Part shown: in pieces, positions 32,406 to 47,600 of the stretch | Position numbering within the stretch: the stretch's first letter is position 1 | How the letters are laid out: every line of letters begins with the position of its first letter | Assembly: GCF_003945595.2 (NCBI RefSeq) | Contig: NW_024103707.1 | Span: 1,426,001-1,490,000, forward strand | Source of the DNA: Pipra filicauda | Lineage: Eukaryota; Chordata; Aves; Passeriformes; Pipridae | Reading direction: 5' to 3' | Length of the DNA stretch: 64,000 nt | Made by a program: the position numbers and the translations under genes | The notes under the pieces: model-generated | The model's database searches: none | What the model was told of the DNA's origin: nothing | The model's input: the letters and a program-made list of their open reading frames with translations, nothing else

Positions 32406-35400
32406 AGAAAGTGGGTGTTGGATATGACTTGTGTCACTCTTTTTCGGCTCATTTGGTAACACTGTTCTTGCTAAAATAAGGTGCTGACTCCTGGTATGGT
32501 AGTACAGCTAAATAAATGTGGGGCAGGGAATGGGGGCTGAGCACTGGTCCACAACTCTTCTATGCTGAACTTTTAGTTTGCTCATGGACTGGCCTGAGCA
32601 CTTCAACAAACTTTTTCCAAGACAGAGCCCAGGCATGCTTCTGGAGACTTTTTTCCCAGGAACTCCTCCTGGAAGGTACCATAAATGAACCTGAGCCTCC
32701 AACATTGGCGTATGTCCTCATGCCACACACTGGTATGAACAAAACACCCACTCACAGGTTTTTGAAGTTCAGAATTGCAGAGCAAACCTTACATTATTTC
32801 AGAAAAAGAAAAGAAGGTAAAGTTCCCCACCCCTCTAGATCGTAATTCTGTTGCTGAAGGGACACCAGCAGAGTGCCAGAGGACCTCCAGAGAGAGGATG
32901 GAGTGGGAGTGCTACAGGAGAGGCATGCCCTGGGCAATGTGGATGTGAAGAAGTTCATATCACTCAGGGATACAGATCAAACCCTCTGTTTTGTTATTTT
33001 TAGTAGAGTGGACATAGTCTTTAAAACTGAGACACTAGAATTGGGACCCTCCTCCAGGTGCCCAAAGAAAAGAACCAACATTGTTTTCCTATGGAGAGCA
33101 TTAGGCCAGCAGGTGCACATCCCAGGTCAGGACCAGCTTGCAGGTAGGTTTTGGAAGAAAAATAGGTGACAGATCTATTAGACCCTTCCCTCCACAATGT
33201 GGCAGGTGAGCGATTTCATTTGGAAGCTCTCCCACAGAGAAGCTTTCTGTGTTGTGACATGCAACACTCAGCCGGGCCAAAGGAGGGGTCAGTTTTGCAA
33301 TGTCAATGGATCAAACTTTTTCATCTTGAGCAACTTACAGGGCCACAGCATGGCAGAACCCCTCAAATGCATACTTACATGATCTGTTGGCATCTCCAGT
33401 TTTGATTTGTACCTTCCTTTGCCCCAGGCATGCTGTCAGGTATTGCATCTCAGCTGCAGGGTGGAAAATTCCAGCCAAAGGAGATCTTCTGTAAATGGTT
33501 GCATTTAATCATAAAGCACTAATGTGACCGTTTCACAGGATATTTTGAGTGGAACAAACCCAGCAAGAATAGTCACGTAGAGATGATGAGGTTTTAACTC
33601 TGCAGTGCCATGACCTTTTAGCTGATAGGAAAGTGGCCAGAAGGATTTTCTTGGGGATTGATTTTCCTCTTTAATGTTGCTATTAAGAGATGTTGATAAT
33701 AAAGACTGGTGATAATAAAAATTAACCTAGGTATTTCTAAATGGTGTGATTCATTTGCAGGAAGACTGGTCCAAATCCCTTTCTAGATCTAAGGACTAAA
33801 AGAGAAGTATGATATGCAAAATAATTATTATGATCCATCATTTTCACTGAAACAATGCAGAACAACAAACAATTATGACAGTAAATTGAATCATAAATTG
33901 GCAATATTCCAAGATGTATATCAGCTGAGTCTTCCTACTTGTCTGTTGGCAAAATAAAGAGGATTGGGGTATGACTCATCTGTTGATTGGAAAATCTACT
34001 TTAAAGTTGCAAAGAAATTTGAACAGCAACATTTAATAAGCAATAACTCTCTGGGCAAAAGCTTCTGTTCACTTACAGCTGCACTCCCCAGCTTATAAAC
34101 TGTGGATGCTTTGGAGCAGCAGAACCAAAACAACTGTAACATGAATCTCTCATCACTAGGTTGTATCTTCTTGTTCTTGCTATAGTTCTTGTGAGTGGGG
34201 TCATATTAGCAACAACAAAATATGTGATGTTTTGTCTAGGGAGAAATCCTAGTTTTTCTGTAGCTGTCAGTGACAATTTTATTCCTGGCTGCAGTGCAGT
34301 CAGGGTTTTAATTTTTCCTACAAGTTTTATCTCCTCCTGTATGAAATCTGGATTCTTCCTACACCAACTTTAGGTTCATAATGCATCTGAAGTTGTGGTT
34401 TTAAAACTATTTGTGGCCACCAAAGTGATGCCTGAGCTGTTGTAAAAGCGCTGGGAAATACCACACTGTTCTAAACTCAGATTTCAAATCCTGCCTCATC
34501 CCCTGTTATCAGAGCAGCCAGCAGCTCCCTGCCTTGCAGGCACTAGTGGGGGCTCCAAACTGTGCAGCAGTTCTGGACAAAGCAATCAGTGCTGGGGAGG
34601 TCCTGGCAAACTGCCCATCCATCATCTCATCTCTAGCCTGGGCTCATTCAACCCAAGCTGCTGCTTTGTCTTCATCTCACAAACCCCTGATGTAACCAGA
34701 TACCTCAGCAAAACTCAAACTTCATTCTGCTCAGAAGCCTGATGAGGATCTAGGTAACAGGTTTGTGTAAGTGCTATGTGGTTATGCCTCCACTATGCGT
34801 AACTGTAATGTGTTGGTGTTTGGCAAGTGCCATCTGGTTTTCATTTTTTTTCACAGTATAATTCATCACCTCCACCCTCACAGATTCACAGTGCAAATGC
34901 CTTTCTGCTTTCAAGACAATTTCAGCTACACTGAATGTGTTTTGATTTACTTTAGCTGAACCCAGCAGATATTACCATCAAATCATTCTCCTTCAAATTA
35001 AAAATAATTTGATTTGCAAATTTTAGCAAGATAGGACTAATAAAATCTTAACTTAAAAAGTAATAAGATGCTAGGACCAACCATATAATAATTGTGCTCA
35101 CCACAGTCTAGGAAAATACTCTGCAGAAGCATCTTGAGCACATCAAAACCCTTCAAAACTATATAAGCAGTCAGAATAATAGTGAGCAATTAGGAGAGGT
35201 GTAGAGAGGAAAACACCAATTGTAGCTCACTACAGGGCATTGTTTAATAGTCCTTGTTATGACTCAAATTACTATTTCTGTTTGAGAAAGACTGGATGCA
35301 TCTTTCATTAAAAACTAATTTTTGAATCTTACATTGTGAGAGGGGACACTGGCCTGTTCTATTTGTGTGTCTGTGTACAGGCAAGGCAAGCAAAACAAAA

Positions 35401-38400
35401 ATAAAACTAAGAAGGAGCAAAAGATAGAGCTGATTACAGAAGTAACAAAAATGAGTAACTGACAAACCAAGAAGAATGTTTTTATAGTAGGTTCTTAAGA
35501 CTTCTGGTGAACAGTTTTCTCCCCTTTATCTCATGTATTGTGTAGTGCCAAGTGCTTTTTTTTCTTTTGAAATAATATGGGGTTTGAGATTTTTAGATTA
35601 AGCTGCAAATGTTTCTTCTCCGATAAAGATTTTGAATCAAGCAGCTATTATTCCTTTCTTATCCCAGCTGAAATTTCCCCCAAGCAGAACAGTGAGAACA
35701 GGGGATGTCATAAAATACATTACAACTCGTACACTGGATTTAATGCAGTGAGTTAGACTGGTGCAGTAGCATTCCTTGGGACACCTGAGCTGATCTAATG
35801 GATCTCTCATGTGAAAATAGACCTCCTTTTGAAAGCATGGAGGTTTCATATAGTCTTACTGAATTATATATTGCTTTTCTTTAACACTAGCCTATTTTCT
35901 TGGGAAGGCCTCCAGGGCAAGGGCTGTCTCTGTACAGTGCAAACACAGCAGAGAACTACTGCTGATACTGGGCAGCTTAGGCATTTTCATTATAGAAGCA
36001 TTTGCTACCACTCTTCTCTCCCAGCATGCCTGGGACCCAGACTAGATCAATAAAGATTAAATTAAAATAACATACATATGTATAAATGTTAGACTGTATA
36101 TACTGCATCTGCTGCATACCTCTCCTGATATATTTAATCTGTACACATGAGTGAATGTGTGTTGGTGTTTAGGATACATATTATATGCCATATATACAAT
36201 CTGAAATTTACATGACTTCTGTTTCTTGAGCAAGTCAACATTTGCTGGGGACAGTCATATTCTTTGTTAGACCTAGTGAGATAGTTGTTTAAAAAAAAAG
36301 AAGTAAATGTTACATAAGGCCTTGCATACCCAAATGCTTGTCTCCTGTATTAAACTGTCACAATTGCACTAACAAGAGATACTGATTTTCCTTGCAAATG
36401 TTGCTTGTGTTCGCAGATCATTATAGGTTTTACATCAGTAGCATATTGCTTCCTCTGTTGGAGAAGGAAGGTGCTGCTTAGAGAGCAGCCAATATGACTG
36501 AAAGGATCTCAGGTTCCATGCAGGACAAGGAGGGCACAGGGAGAAGATGTGATACACACATCTTACGTGACTGCTCTGCAGAGCTGCATGGGTTTCACAG
36601 CACCTGACAACCTTCCTAAGACTGCCTGGTGGCCAGCTCTGCTTTAGAGGTGGCCTCTCCAAGACTGCCAGCAGATCTGCCTTTTCAGATAAGCTGCATC
36701 TTTCTTTGCAATGCCTGGTTAAAAAAAAGAGATTTTTTTAACATAAGCCACTCCAGCGCTGTCAGGGTTTCCTGATGTGCAATCCATCCTCCTCTCCTGA
36801 CTGCTGGGGAGCTGTGTGCAGGGATGAAGACCTGTGCACTGCCGAAACCTGTGCAAGGATGGAGAAACTGGGACCAGAAAGCGGCAGGCCAGAGAGAAGG
36901 TAAGTATGTGATGGGAACTGTCTGTGGCAGCCCTCTGCTTTGGAGGCAGATCAAACCTGGGTTGGCTGGAGAAACACCATCAGACATAGCTATAAGGAAA
37001 ACAACAGCTTGACTGTATTAATAGTAACAGCTTAATTCATAAAAGATATTTGATAAATATTGTCTGTGGCCTGTGTTTCCTCCTGACCGGGTTGTTTATG
37101 AGAAAGAAGGAAATTTATTACAAGGAAATTGGGCAAAATGAAAATCATGATTTCTCTGCTGCACCATGCATCCCTGTAAGAACACAGGCAAGCATTTTCA
37201 AATCAATTGGAAGGTACCACCTTAAAAGTTATCCCAAATATTTTTAATTTCTCCAGCTTGTTATTTGTCCTATAGATGATTCAAGCTTTCTTTCTGTTTT
37301 TGTCTGGTAGCATCATCCATCACAAAGCCCCTGTTAAGGCAACAACTAGGAGGCATATGATGGCAACCCTTACTTAGAGTATAATCTGTTCTTAAAACAA
37401 TTTTTTAGAGTTTTCATATTAAAAGCTCTGAAATTAGACTGGGCATTAAGTAAGATGGAGCAAGCCTTATTACAGAGTTAGTGTGGACTCCGCTAAGTAG
37501 AATCACTCCTCTCTCCTCCCCCTGACCTTCAGGTCTCCTCCTTAATGGATTAAGTACATATTCCCACTGTAATTTTTATACACATGTTGAAGCACATGCC
37601 CCAATACGGCATCTCACTTCATTTCTCTTTTACAGCATCCCTACAGAGACAATTATGGGCATTTGCTTGCAGACCAGTCACCCTCTGCTATGAACACTGC
37701 AGCGGGAGGCCCCATTTGGGAGCTAAGACCCATCTTCTGCCTGCTTGTTCCAGCCACACCAATGCACACGAAATAAACCAGCATGACCACCAGCATTGTG
37801 TCAGGCTGGAAATCATTAAAACATTTGAAAGAGCACCTTCATTTTAATTCCAGGATTTTTCAAGTGCTCCAATCTTTGAACAAAAATTAGCTTATTCAGT
37901 CTCATGTTTGTGTCAGACCATAGGTGATGATGTGTTACCTAAAAATGAAATTTTTTTTTCCCAATTTTGGTACCTGATGCAGCAAGTATAGTACTTTTCA
38001 TCTTTAGGACAGTGGACAGGTGGCATAGGCAGCCAGAGCATGACCCTTGAGGAGAAGATCAAATCTGACCAACTGGAGTGAGGACAACTCTGACTTCCTT
38101 TGCTGAAACTTTTGATTTTTGGGAAGACAAATGAACTGACTTTGTGACTGTATGTTCTATTCAAAAAGTACCTTCACCACTAAAACCGTAGTATATTTGC
38201 AAACTCTTATTTTTCTTTCAAGCTAACCTCTCCTGCATAATAGACACCACATGTCTCTGCCTATCTGTATTCTTGCCCTGACTTTGGCATGCCAGCTGAC
38301 TGTACATCCTCACCGAGTTCTGAAGCCAAACCAGTTCAGAACAGCAGATATAGGGAAAATGGCATGTTCACGCACAGGCCTTAAGTGATAAAATGCTGAT

Positions 38401-41242
38401 GATACCCAACACAGTAGCTGGATACAGCCAAGGATTTTTAACAGATTTTTCTTCCCCTGCTCTCCTATTTCTAGTTCTGGGCAGACTTCCTGAGATTAGA
38501 AGGAGAAAGAAGAGGCAGAATTGCCTGCACTATTCAAAATGAGTGTGCACTAGGAATTCACATAAATGCATTGCAATGCCTTCTGTTTGATCATCTGGTA
38601 TTTTCCTAGTACCACCCATTATTTTCTTTGTTTCCTGATTGCTCCTGTGGAAGCTGATATTTTCAAAGAATCATATCTTATGAGCTGGAATCATTTCCTA
38701 AATGGCAATATATATCAAAGATATCATAGTGTATAAAATTAGATTTCTTTTTACTAGCTGTATCTGATTTTTTATTTATCAACGTTATATTATTTTTGCT
38801 ATTTTATTGCCCAGTCATTCAATCTCATGGTGTCCTTCTGCAACTCTTTGAAGCTTTTGTCTTTAGTCTCAAGCCTAAGTAGCTTAGTATTGTCAGTGCA
38901 TTCTGTCCCTGACTTCCCAAATTCATTTCCAGAACATATATCAGTACACTGAGCAGCAGAGAACTAGTTTTTAATATATTTAATTTATAATATTTTAATT
39001 AGTCTTCCATAATTATCCCTTCTTTCTCATTCTCATTTCTGTATGGACACTTGGAATGAGATGTTGCTAAAAGCCCTTTGAAAATTTAAACTTTATTTGC
39101 CAGATCATCTTGACATACATGCTCAGAGATTCTTCCAAAGATCTGTAATAGATTTCATGGCTGTGTATCCAATACATGTATTCTTTCATTATGGTTTATG
39201 TCAATTGGCAAGGTACAACCATCAATTCTGTTGAATCTCTACAGAAACCTCACACACAGGTGTAGTGGCTTTTTTCATTTGATTTTGTGTGTTTGTGTGT
39301 GTGTTAGAATTTTTTTCTTTCTTCAAATTTAACAGCATGGAAAGTTTGCTAAGCACTTCAACAGCAAACACAGATAAAAACCTCAGTATCTATTCTGGTC
39401 TATTCTTCCAGAAGGGTTCCTTTACACCTTGACCATTTAGTCACCCTTTGACAACTATCAGAGGCAGTACTGTACTGTACTGAGAGCTAGTAGCAGAAAC
39501 AAATTCAGCTTCATCAAATCACGGGGATATAGTATTACTCCTGTTTAGTGCTAGACTTCCTGTTACACAGTAAACATTGTTCTGGATTTGCCTGTTTTTA
39601 TTAAAAAGCGCTAAGAAAACATTTTGAAATGAAAAGTCTTACCAGTTTTCCACTGCAAGTCAACTTTTCCAATTTACACAGTTTAAACAAGGAGCAGAGC
39701 AAGAGATGACTCAGTCATCATCTGTAAATGACTACTCTATGACTGATAAGAAAAAAATAAAATACCATATTATGTCTTCAAGCTAGCTGAAAACAGAAAA
39801 CATGATGTTGAAGACAAATGAATCCAGACTAAATACAAAGCCTCTCCTTCATAATGATGTTTATTGACTACTAGGATGGATTAAAACACGTAGACTTTAG
39901 TTATTCAAGACATTTCTCAAGTCTTGATTTGTTTGTAAGAGATCCCACCATAGCTGAGACAGAATTACTAGGCTTATTCCTGATGTAACTGAGCAACAAT
40001 TTTATCTCTGTTTTGCAGATCTAGTTACACACATTTGGTTTCATCAGCCTCAAAACATGTGATACTATGATAAAGTATGTCTATTCAGTATCTCATTTGT
40101 ATCAGTGTCACTTTGGCTTTAATGCCATAACAAATAAATCCTCTTGCATGCATAAATTAATATGCTCCTACTTTAAAATTTCTTATAAGCAATATGACTG
40201 ATGTTTTATGAACACTGAAAGACTCAAATATTTTGAATCATTTACCTGAAGAAAAGTCTGTGTTCTAACTTTTTTTATGGCAACTGCTGGCAAATACAAA
40301 TTTTGCAGATGAATCCCCCAAAGTAGAATAAAATAGTAATTAAAAAACAGACCAAGATTTTGAAACAAAGGCTGAGAAAGGAGGGGTAGAATAAAACTGG
40401 TGAGTGAGATTAAGTAAGCTTAGCTCTAATCTCACTGAGGGTCACCTCTGTAGGGAAATATACTGGCATCTCTCTCTTGGTGTAATTATGCTGCTACAGT
40501 TATACTATTACAAATTATTATGTTTCCAAAGCAACATATCAGGAGTAATTCTATTGAAACCAATGATGTAAGGACTACAAGAATCAATTCACCATATCCA
40601 GTTGTCTCTGGATGCTGAATTACTGATTTTTTTTCTAGGAAAAACAATGGAAATAAAAGATTGACATAAATCCAGTAGTAATAAGACAAAAACGACTATG
40701 ATTCTACAATCAGCTTATGTTTAAAGCAGTCTATTTTGAAAAGAGAAAGGAGGTCTGGAGCAATTTGTCATCTTTATTGACTTACTCCAAACATTCAGGA
40801 AATACCAGCTGTTTGTATTTGCAAAATATGTCTTCACACTGAGTACGCCAAGCATCGGCAGGGGTTTGGTGCCCTCTCACGTTTTGTACAAGCAACTTCA
40901 CTGATTGCAAACACTTCTTGGTGACAGATCACTTGAGAAGGGAAGGCATCTCAGGTCACAAATTTTAAAGAAAGTGTCAACTAAGACAACTGACTGCTTA
41001 ATGCTTCAAAAAGATTCATAACCACTTTCACAGAGGCAGTGAACTTACAGCAACAAGGAGACCCACAGACATACCTGTGTACCCTCCCCTTCAACTTTTA
41101 TTGAGGTGGTTCAGCTTCACTGATCTGATCTCGCATAGCACAAACCTGATTCAGGCTTCTTTTGTTAATAAATTGCCCACTATGAGAACAGAAAAACACG
41201 CATAAAAAAAGGCTGTTTATCATCACTGAAAAATCATGATTA
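32406..41242. other. Intergenic DNA, no gene recognised
   Basis: About 8.8 kb, mostly AT-rich and unique-looking. Short frames (about 110 codons at most) have no recognisable content. A TG-rich run lies at 39285-39303. No CR1 or LTR boundaries were seen. Confidence 0.5.
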
Positions 41243-41428
41243 ATGAGGCACTGGCACAGGTTGCCCAGAGATGTTGTGGATGATCCATCTCTGGGAATGT
41301 CCAAGGTGAGGTTGGATGGGATGTTGAACACCCTGATTTAGTGGAAGGTTCCCTGCTCATGGCAGAGGGGTTGGAACCAGATGGTCCTGAAGGTCTCTTC
41401 CAACCCAAACTATTCTGTCATTCTATGA
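41243..41428 (+). mobile_element. CR1 3' end fragment
   Basis: The CR1 3' region reads GGCACAGGTTGCCCAGAGA, ATGGCAGAGGGGTTGGAACC and CTTCCAACCC, and ends ATTCTGTCATTCTATGA. The copy is strongly 5'-truncated, as is usual for CR1. Confidence 0.88.
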
Positions 41429-44400
41429 AGGGAGAAGACTATGTGATCTGGTCTTACCTAATGGGAACATCATCCAGTTAACAGCTGTGGTACTTCCTTA
41501 AAGAAAAGGGTCAATTAAAAAAAAATTCTGCAAAATTGGAGACGTCAAAATATAGATTATTCCCATTTCCATTAATTCAATACTCCAGTGCTTACTGCTT
41601 ACACCTAAGGTTAGCACTTACTACCTAAAACTAGATTTCTGGGGTGTTCTAGCAATCAGCTTAGGTTTTCTTTCTTGGCTAGGTAACACTGGAGTATGTT
41701 ATTTTTCTTCTTGTGCAAGTATTTCTAACTCATAGAGAAGTCCTTTCTTGACCTTCTAAAAAATCAACACTGTTTAGTAAATCTTTTCTGAAAATAAAAC
41801 CCAATTTGTCATAAGAAGTGTTTTGTGAGTTTCTTTTTAATTTCCCTATTAGCATCATAAAGGTATACAGTTTAAATATTTCTTTAAACTTGGCTCTTAT
41901 GTAATTCATCATCCCATTTTACTAATTACTCAGAGGGAAACATATGAGAGATATTTATGTGTCTGTTTTGATACATAAATTAGAATACAAAAGAGATTGG
42001 CCACAGAAATAGTAACATACAAAGACAACATGGCATTTTAGATTACATTTGAATGTTGGTATCAGAAATTATTAAATACCTTACTAAAGTGCTGAGGGCC
42101 CCATACTTAGAAAAGTAATCCATTGCAATGGAGTGTATTGATATTAGTACAGAAATAAAGCACCCAAAACTTTAATAATGGGAAATTCTCAATTTATTTT
42201 ATCAAATTACCCTACTATGCATTTTTTCAGAAATCAGTTTCAAGATGATACATAAGAAAACCTTCACAGAATTAGCAAGTTAGTGCACAAAATAATTTTC
42301 TGGTCACAGACGGAGACAAAAAAGAGTCTAAGCATTTCATACTAGTTAATAATGAGCATCCCTTGTCTCTTGTTATCACAGATACCCATATGCCTAGTGG
42401 TAAGGCACATTTTGGCACCATAGCCTATTTCAGTAAAGCCAGACAAAACTGGATGAAAGTTCCCCATCTGTAGGGGCTGCAAAAGCCCATGTAAGAAAAG
42501 AGCTGAGAGCAGATCCATGGAGCAAACAGAAGCTTGTAGAATTATCTGTCAGCATCCAAAAGTGCATTATTGCTTGACTGAACACAGAAGCAGGTTCCCA
42601 GAGAGCACTGAGTTCTGTTTCAAATGGATATGACAAAGGAAAAATAAATAAGGAGAGGATGTGATGAGGAAGGACGTATATACCTGGACCCCTTACACCA
42701 CCGAGATATGCTCAAATATTGTGATATTACAGTAAAATTTAAGAAAATAAATCCACCTTGTGTAGGCAAGAAATAGCTAAATTACACATAGAGCAGAGAT
42801 CCCTGAGCTAGTGGAAAACTAGTTAGAAAATCCACACAACACACTGTGTGGATATATCCACCTAGGTCTAGAGGAAGTACTGCTACTTTTTCAGCACATA
42901 AATATTGTTAACTAGCTCCCATTCAAGATCATGTGAGCGATGGACCATATGTGCTAGTGAATAACCCTGAAGTTCTGGTTCTCAGGCTTGTGTGAGGGCA
43001 GTCCCAGATGAGATCTGGTTTTGTTTTTGTGGATGCAGCCAACAACAAAGCATTCACATTTAGTGCATTAGTCTCAAATAGTACTAAAATCAGGCCATCA
43101 GGCTCCACTGCTGAGTTACTTTCCACAAAAAGTATGAATCTGACTTTTCTAGACAGATTTTCCATCTGCTGACTCACAAATTTGTGATCATAGATTGAAA
43201 CCTGCCAAATTAAGAAGCATTTGCTTTTGATAACATTCACTGAAATGGGTCTTTCTCATCAGCATAAGTCTGTTTCCCATATTCTCTTTCCATAGAAGTT
43301 GAAAAAAGATTGCCACTCTTAGCTGGTAATTAGCATTAAAATAGTCCACACAGTAGAATAAGTGTGTGGAAACAGCAAAAATCCTCCCAAATGTTTGGAA
43401 GAGCTAGAAAATATGGAATGTAGATCCACAGCTTTACTCTGGTAATCAGTTATTCACTGTCTCATTTCTGCCATGCCATTTTCCCCATCCCATTTTTCCA
43501 TACCCAGTTCCCTCTATGCTATAAAGTGAACTTAAAGTCTTCTAGCAATATGTAAAGAAAACAGAAGCACTCTGGTCTGGGAATGGAGAGGAACAGCATT
43601 TTTTTAGGACAGAGCTTGGAGACATCTGGTAGGATATAGGGTAAGAAACTTAACTCTAGACATTAATGGAGTTGATGAAATCTGAATTCTGGAAACAAAA
43701 CAGTTAAAAATCCCCAAATTAAAATGGCTGCATTGCTGTTAACTGGCAGCGCTACAAATAAATTGGAAGAAAATCATATGTCTCCCAGTCCCTACTGCTG
43801 ATTAAGACCTTCCTAGCAAATTGCAATTTGTTTTTCTTGAGGAACTTAAAATAACTTGAATGTCAATATGTTCCCCTGTGAAACCTTACAGAACAGAAAA
43901 TTCATGCTGATATAAATCAAATCAGGTTAAGAACTGATTTAATTAAGAATCAGTACTTGGCTGCTGTGCACAGACTTTTACTTGAGCCAAAGTGCCTAAT
44001 ATCAGTTTAACTTAAGCTTATTACAGACTTCACCATTTTAGCTAGAGCTGAAAACAGATTTCAATACTTAATGTCATTAACCACCTAGGCCAGATGCAAG
44101 TGGCATCTGACACCATACTGACACCAATATCCAGCAGCATCTAATTTAACATCATTATACATCCTTGTATTCGGTGTTGGACAGTATCAGCACAATGATT
44201 AAAAAAAAAAGTGAAGAAACATTGAAATGAGGTCCTCTCCTCCCAGGAAATAATTTATACAATTTCTTTCAGACAGTTCTGACCATTTAACAACATATAC
44301 AGGCTAGGTAGAGGAGTCCCAAGATGACTCTATGCATTTAAGAACAACAGTTGTGTTTATAAAGTTTTATATAATAAAATTAAAATGCTTTCCATTTTTC

Positions 44401-44620
44401 AATTGCAACAAAAGCAAAAGCCACCATAGCATTACTAAAACAAGCCAAAGTACTTCTCCAGAACTGCAGAACAGAACAGGACAGATTCTTAGCTGTAGGG
44501 TTCTGGGAGCACAATGTTCTGTGCTTGTCTAAGGAAACATAAGCCAAAAAAACCTCCAGGAAATGTGATCATAGGTCTTATACGTCACACAGCTTGTGCC
44601 ATGGCAGTTGTGGGAAACCA
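41429..44620. other. Intergenic DNA, including the likely NHLRC3 3' UTR
   Basis: The region directly left of 44621 should hold the NHLRC3 3' UTR, but I could not settle on a polyadenylation signal. Minus-strand ATTAAA near 43935 is one distant candidate. No other exon was recognised. Confidence 0.45.
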
Positions 44621-47600
44621 TCATCTTAAGGGTACAAATTTTTGTACTTGCTGGGCTCCAATCTCTGCAACATAGATTGCTCCACTCTTCATGTCCACAT
44701 CCACAAGGTGCGGTTTGGTTTCATCTGCCAGCTGGACTGTATGGACCATAACACAGTCCCCAATAGCGCCAACTGGTGGTGCTACCAAGATTGCTAACCG
44801 GTTGATATTCAGCTGAGCTACAATCAGGTACTTGTAATCCGCAGTAAATCTGTGAAAGACAAACATTTTTTTGAATTATGGACGCCATATGACGTCATTT
44901 TGACACAAGCACGCACTTTTATACTAACAAAAACTCCTTAAAAGTCACATCTTTGAAGGCTATGACAGACGAAATGCAATAAAACATTGAGAATTAACTT
45001 CTAAGTCTTGCTCTTCATATGGCTTCTCATTGAGACAGATTATGCTACAGAAAACTCATTCAAGACAATCTTTCTGCCTGTAAAAGCTGCACCAGTAAAG
45101 TTAATAACACACAACAACTTTAAAATGAAGTTCCCAATCCTGCATTTAAATCCATGGGGCTTGTTACAAAGTCAGGATTTCCCTGTCAAGATACAACTGT
45201 GCAGATCTTTGCATATGAATAGGGCCCAGCACCTATTAAACTGGTTAACTCCTTGTCATCAGGGTTTAAATATCAACATTTTAATTCACCAGTATGAGTA
45301 CACCTTATTTATGTAATTGCATGTGTCTAGAGGAACTGTTCAACAATACCTGACAGAATAGGGTCCATCTTCTGAAAAACAGCTGCTCCAAGACCCGAGC
45401 CATTCTCCTGTGACTTTATCAAAAACTTGGATTCTTTTGTTGTCTCTGTCTGCAACCCATACCTGTTAAGAAATAAAATCTTGGCTGTTCACAAATAGAA
45501 CAAAGCAAATGCATTAGTTTCTTATAAGAGCAAGTTCCCTGTAGTAAAAATGTACCTTGGAAGAATGTACCTTCCCATTCAAAAGTAAATCAGTAGATAT
45601 GACTTTCAGATATAAAACAAAACTGGCCCATAGTTAACATACATGAATTATTTTATACCACTTTAACAGAGAAATTGGTGCCTCCTCTTCATTTTTGTGG
45701 CTATGATATAGATATGTTTGATAGGATTTTTCCCCCCCACTGTGAGGACATATTCCCATATTTTTAATTCTAAAGATCTGTCTAAAGGTCTGTCACCCAC
45801 CAAAAATTTTTTTTTCAATGGTAGTCTCACTTCATGATCCAGGTCCGTGATGACTGCATCTGCAAGCACTCTTGATATGCCTAATACTACTACAAATATT
45901 GAGCAATTTAAACACTTAGAGCACCTTCAGTTTGTTTTGTCTTATCAGTTTTGCGGAGCTTGTCTCTGTCCCACCCTAAGCCAACTGGGTTCACAAACAT
46001 TGTAAGCCAGCAAATACCACTAGACAGTTCCAGTGAAGGCACCTTTTGTACAACAATCATTGAAGTTTTAACTGTTGACAATGCATCAGTCTGGTAAGTA
46101 AACTTCACGACTTTTCTGGGGTATCACTGAAAAGGGAGCAATGAACAAGAGGACCTGATATTTTTCATCACTATTTTTAAATGAAACACTACTACAGCAT
46201 TCTCTTACATTTCTTAGGAATTAACAATTATTTTTTAACATAGGCTGATCATCAACATTATGTTGGCAACAAAATCATAGCCCATTGTGGTTGCTGTCTT
46301 GTAGTGAATAAACTCAGTTACCCTTCAGCATAAAGTGACCATGTCTCTCCTGTTTTCTCTCCCACTCTGCCAGTTTTGGCAGAGCAGTGATTTTTATATA
46401 CATTTCTTATTCTGACTGAGATAGCATCAGCAGAATTAGCTCAAACCAGTCATGTTTTACTGAAGCTATCTTATTTTCACTGAAACAGAATAACAAGAGG
46501 CTGTGTAATTTGTCTATAAGAATGGCAGACCAAAGACAGACTACAATTAATATCTGGCAGAAGTGGTCTCTTGGAATGCCTTGAGCTGCATGGAAAAAAA
46601 GATTAATGTCCACAATGTAGCTAGAGCCTCACTATCATCTTAAACTCATTTGGAATTTCCAAACATGAAATTAAAGCCCCCTGATGTGTAAGGGGGTAGA
46701 TACTTATTACAGAACAGAGTTCTCTGTTACTCTCACAATGGCAACCTGTTACAAACTGCAGGGGAAACAGTCAGTTGTTGCATGGACATTGACAATGTAA
46801 CTGATCAGAATCCTTGCGTTAACCTTGGAGTCAGCTATACCGGTAGAATCTGCAGTGGGAAACTTCAGCTCATGACTAGCACAATGAAAACTGTAACCTC
46901 CATAAAATGACACAGATCCCAACAGTTCAAATAAAGAAGAAATACAGTTTGTTTTGTTCTAATACATGTAAATGGGTCTGTTGAAAGATGAAAGAAAAAA
47001 TAATTTTCTTTTACTCTTTACCCGTCCAAAAGCATCCAGTGTTACACTGTGAGGAATCTTGAACTGACCGATGCCAGTCCCGTTTATTCCAGTCAGCCAT
47101 ATCTCTTTGTAATCTAAACAGTGAGCACGATGAAAAATAAAAGTAAAAAAATCACATTGAGAAAACAACAAATAAAGCATCTTTAAGTCATTCCCTTGCA
47201 AAATTATTTTGAGTAATTTGTAAAAGGTGAAATTTCTAAACTTTTCAAACACAGTAGTCCTGATACACAAACCCAAGAAATACTGGAACTACTACAGTGA
47301 CTACTGGATTATTATTAGTGGTTTCAGGACTATAGTTACAGAAATGTAACCACTAGTACATTTCTGCCATAGTCTAAGATTCTGTTAAGCACTGAACTAA
47401 AAAAAAAGGAAAAAGAAAAGGTGGCTGATTATGCTATTAATTTCTTCACTAAATTGATTTTTTATATTTGTTACCTGGCAGTTCTGGGTTTTAACAATTC
47501 ACCATTTTGCAAACCAGTTATTAGGAAACTATCTGCTTTATGACAGAACAAAGGAGAAAAAGTAGCTCCTCCACTAATTCCAACCATAGGCATGTGCAGA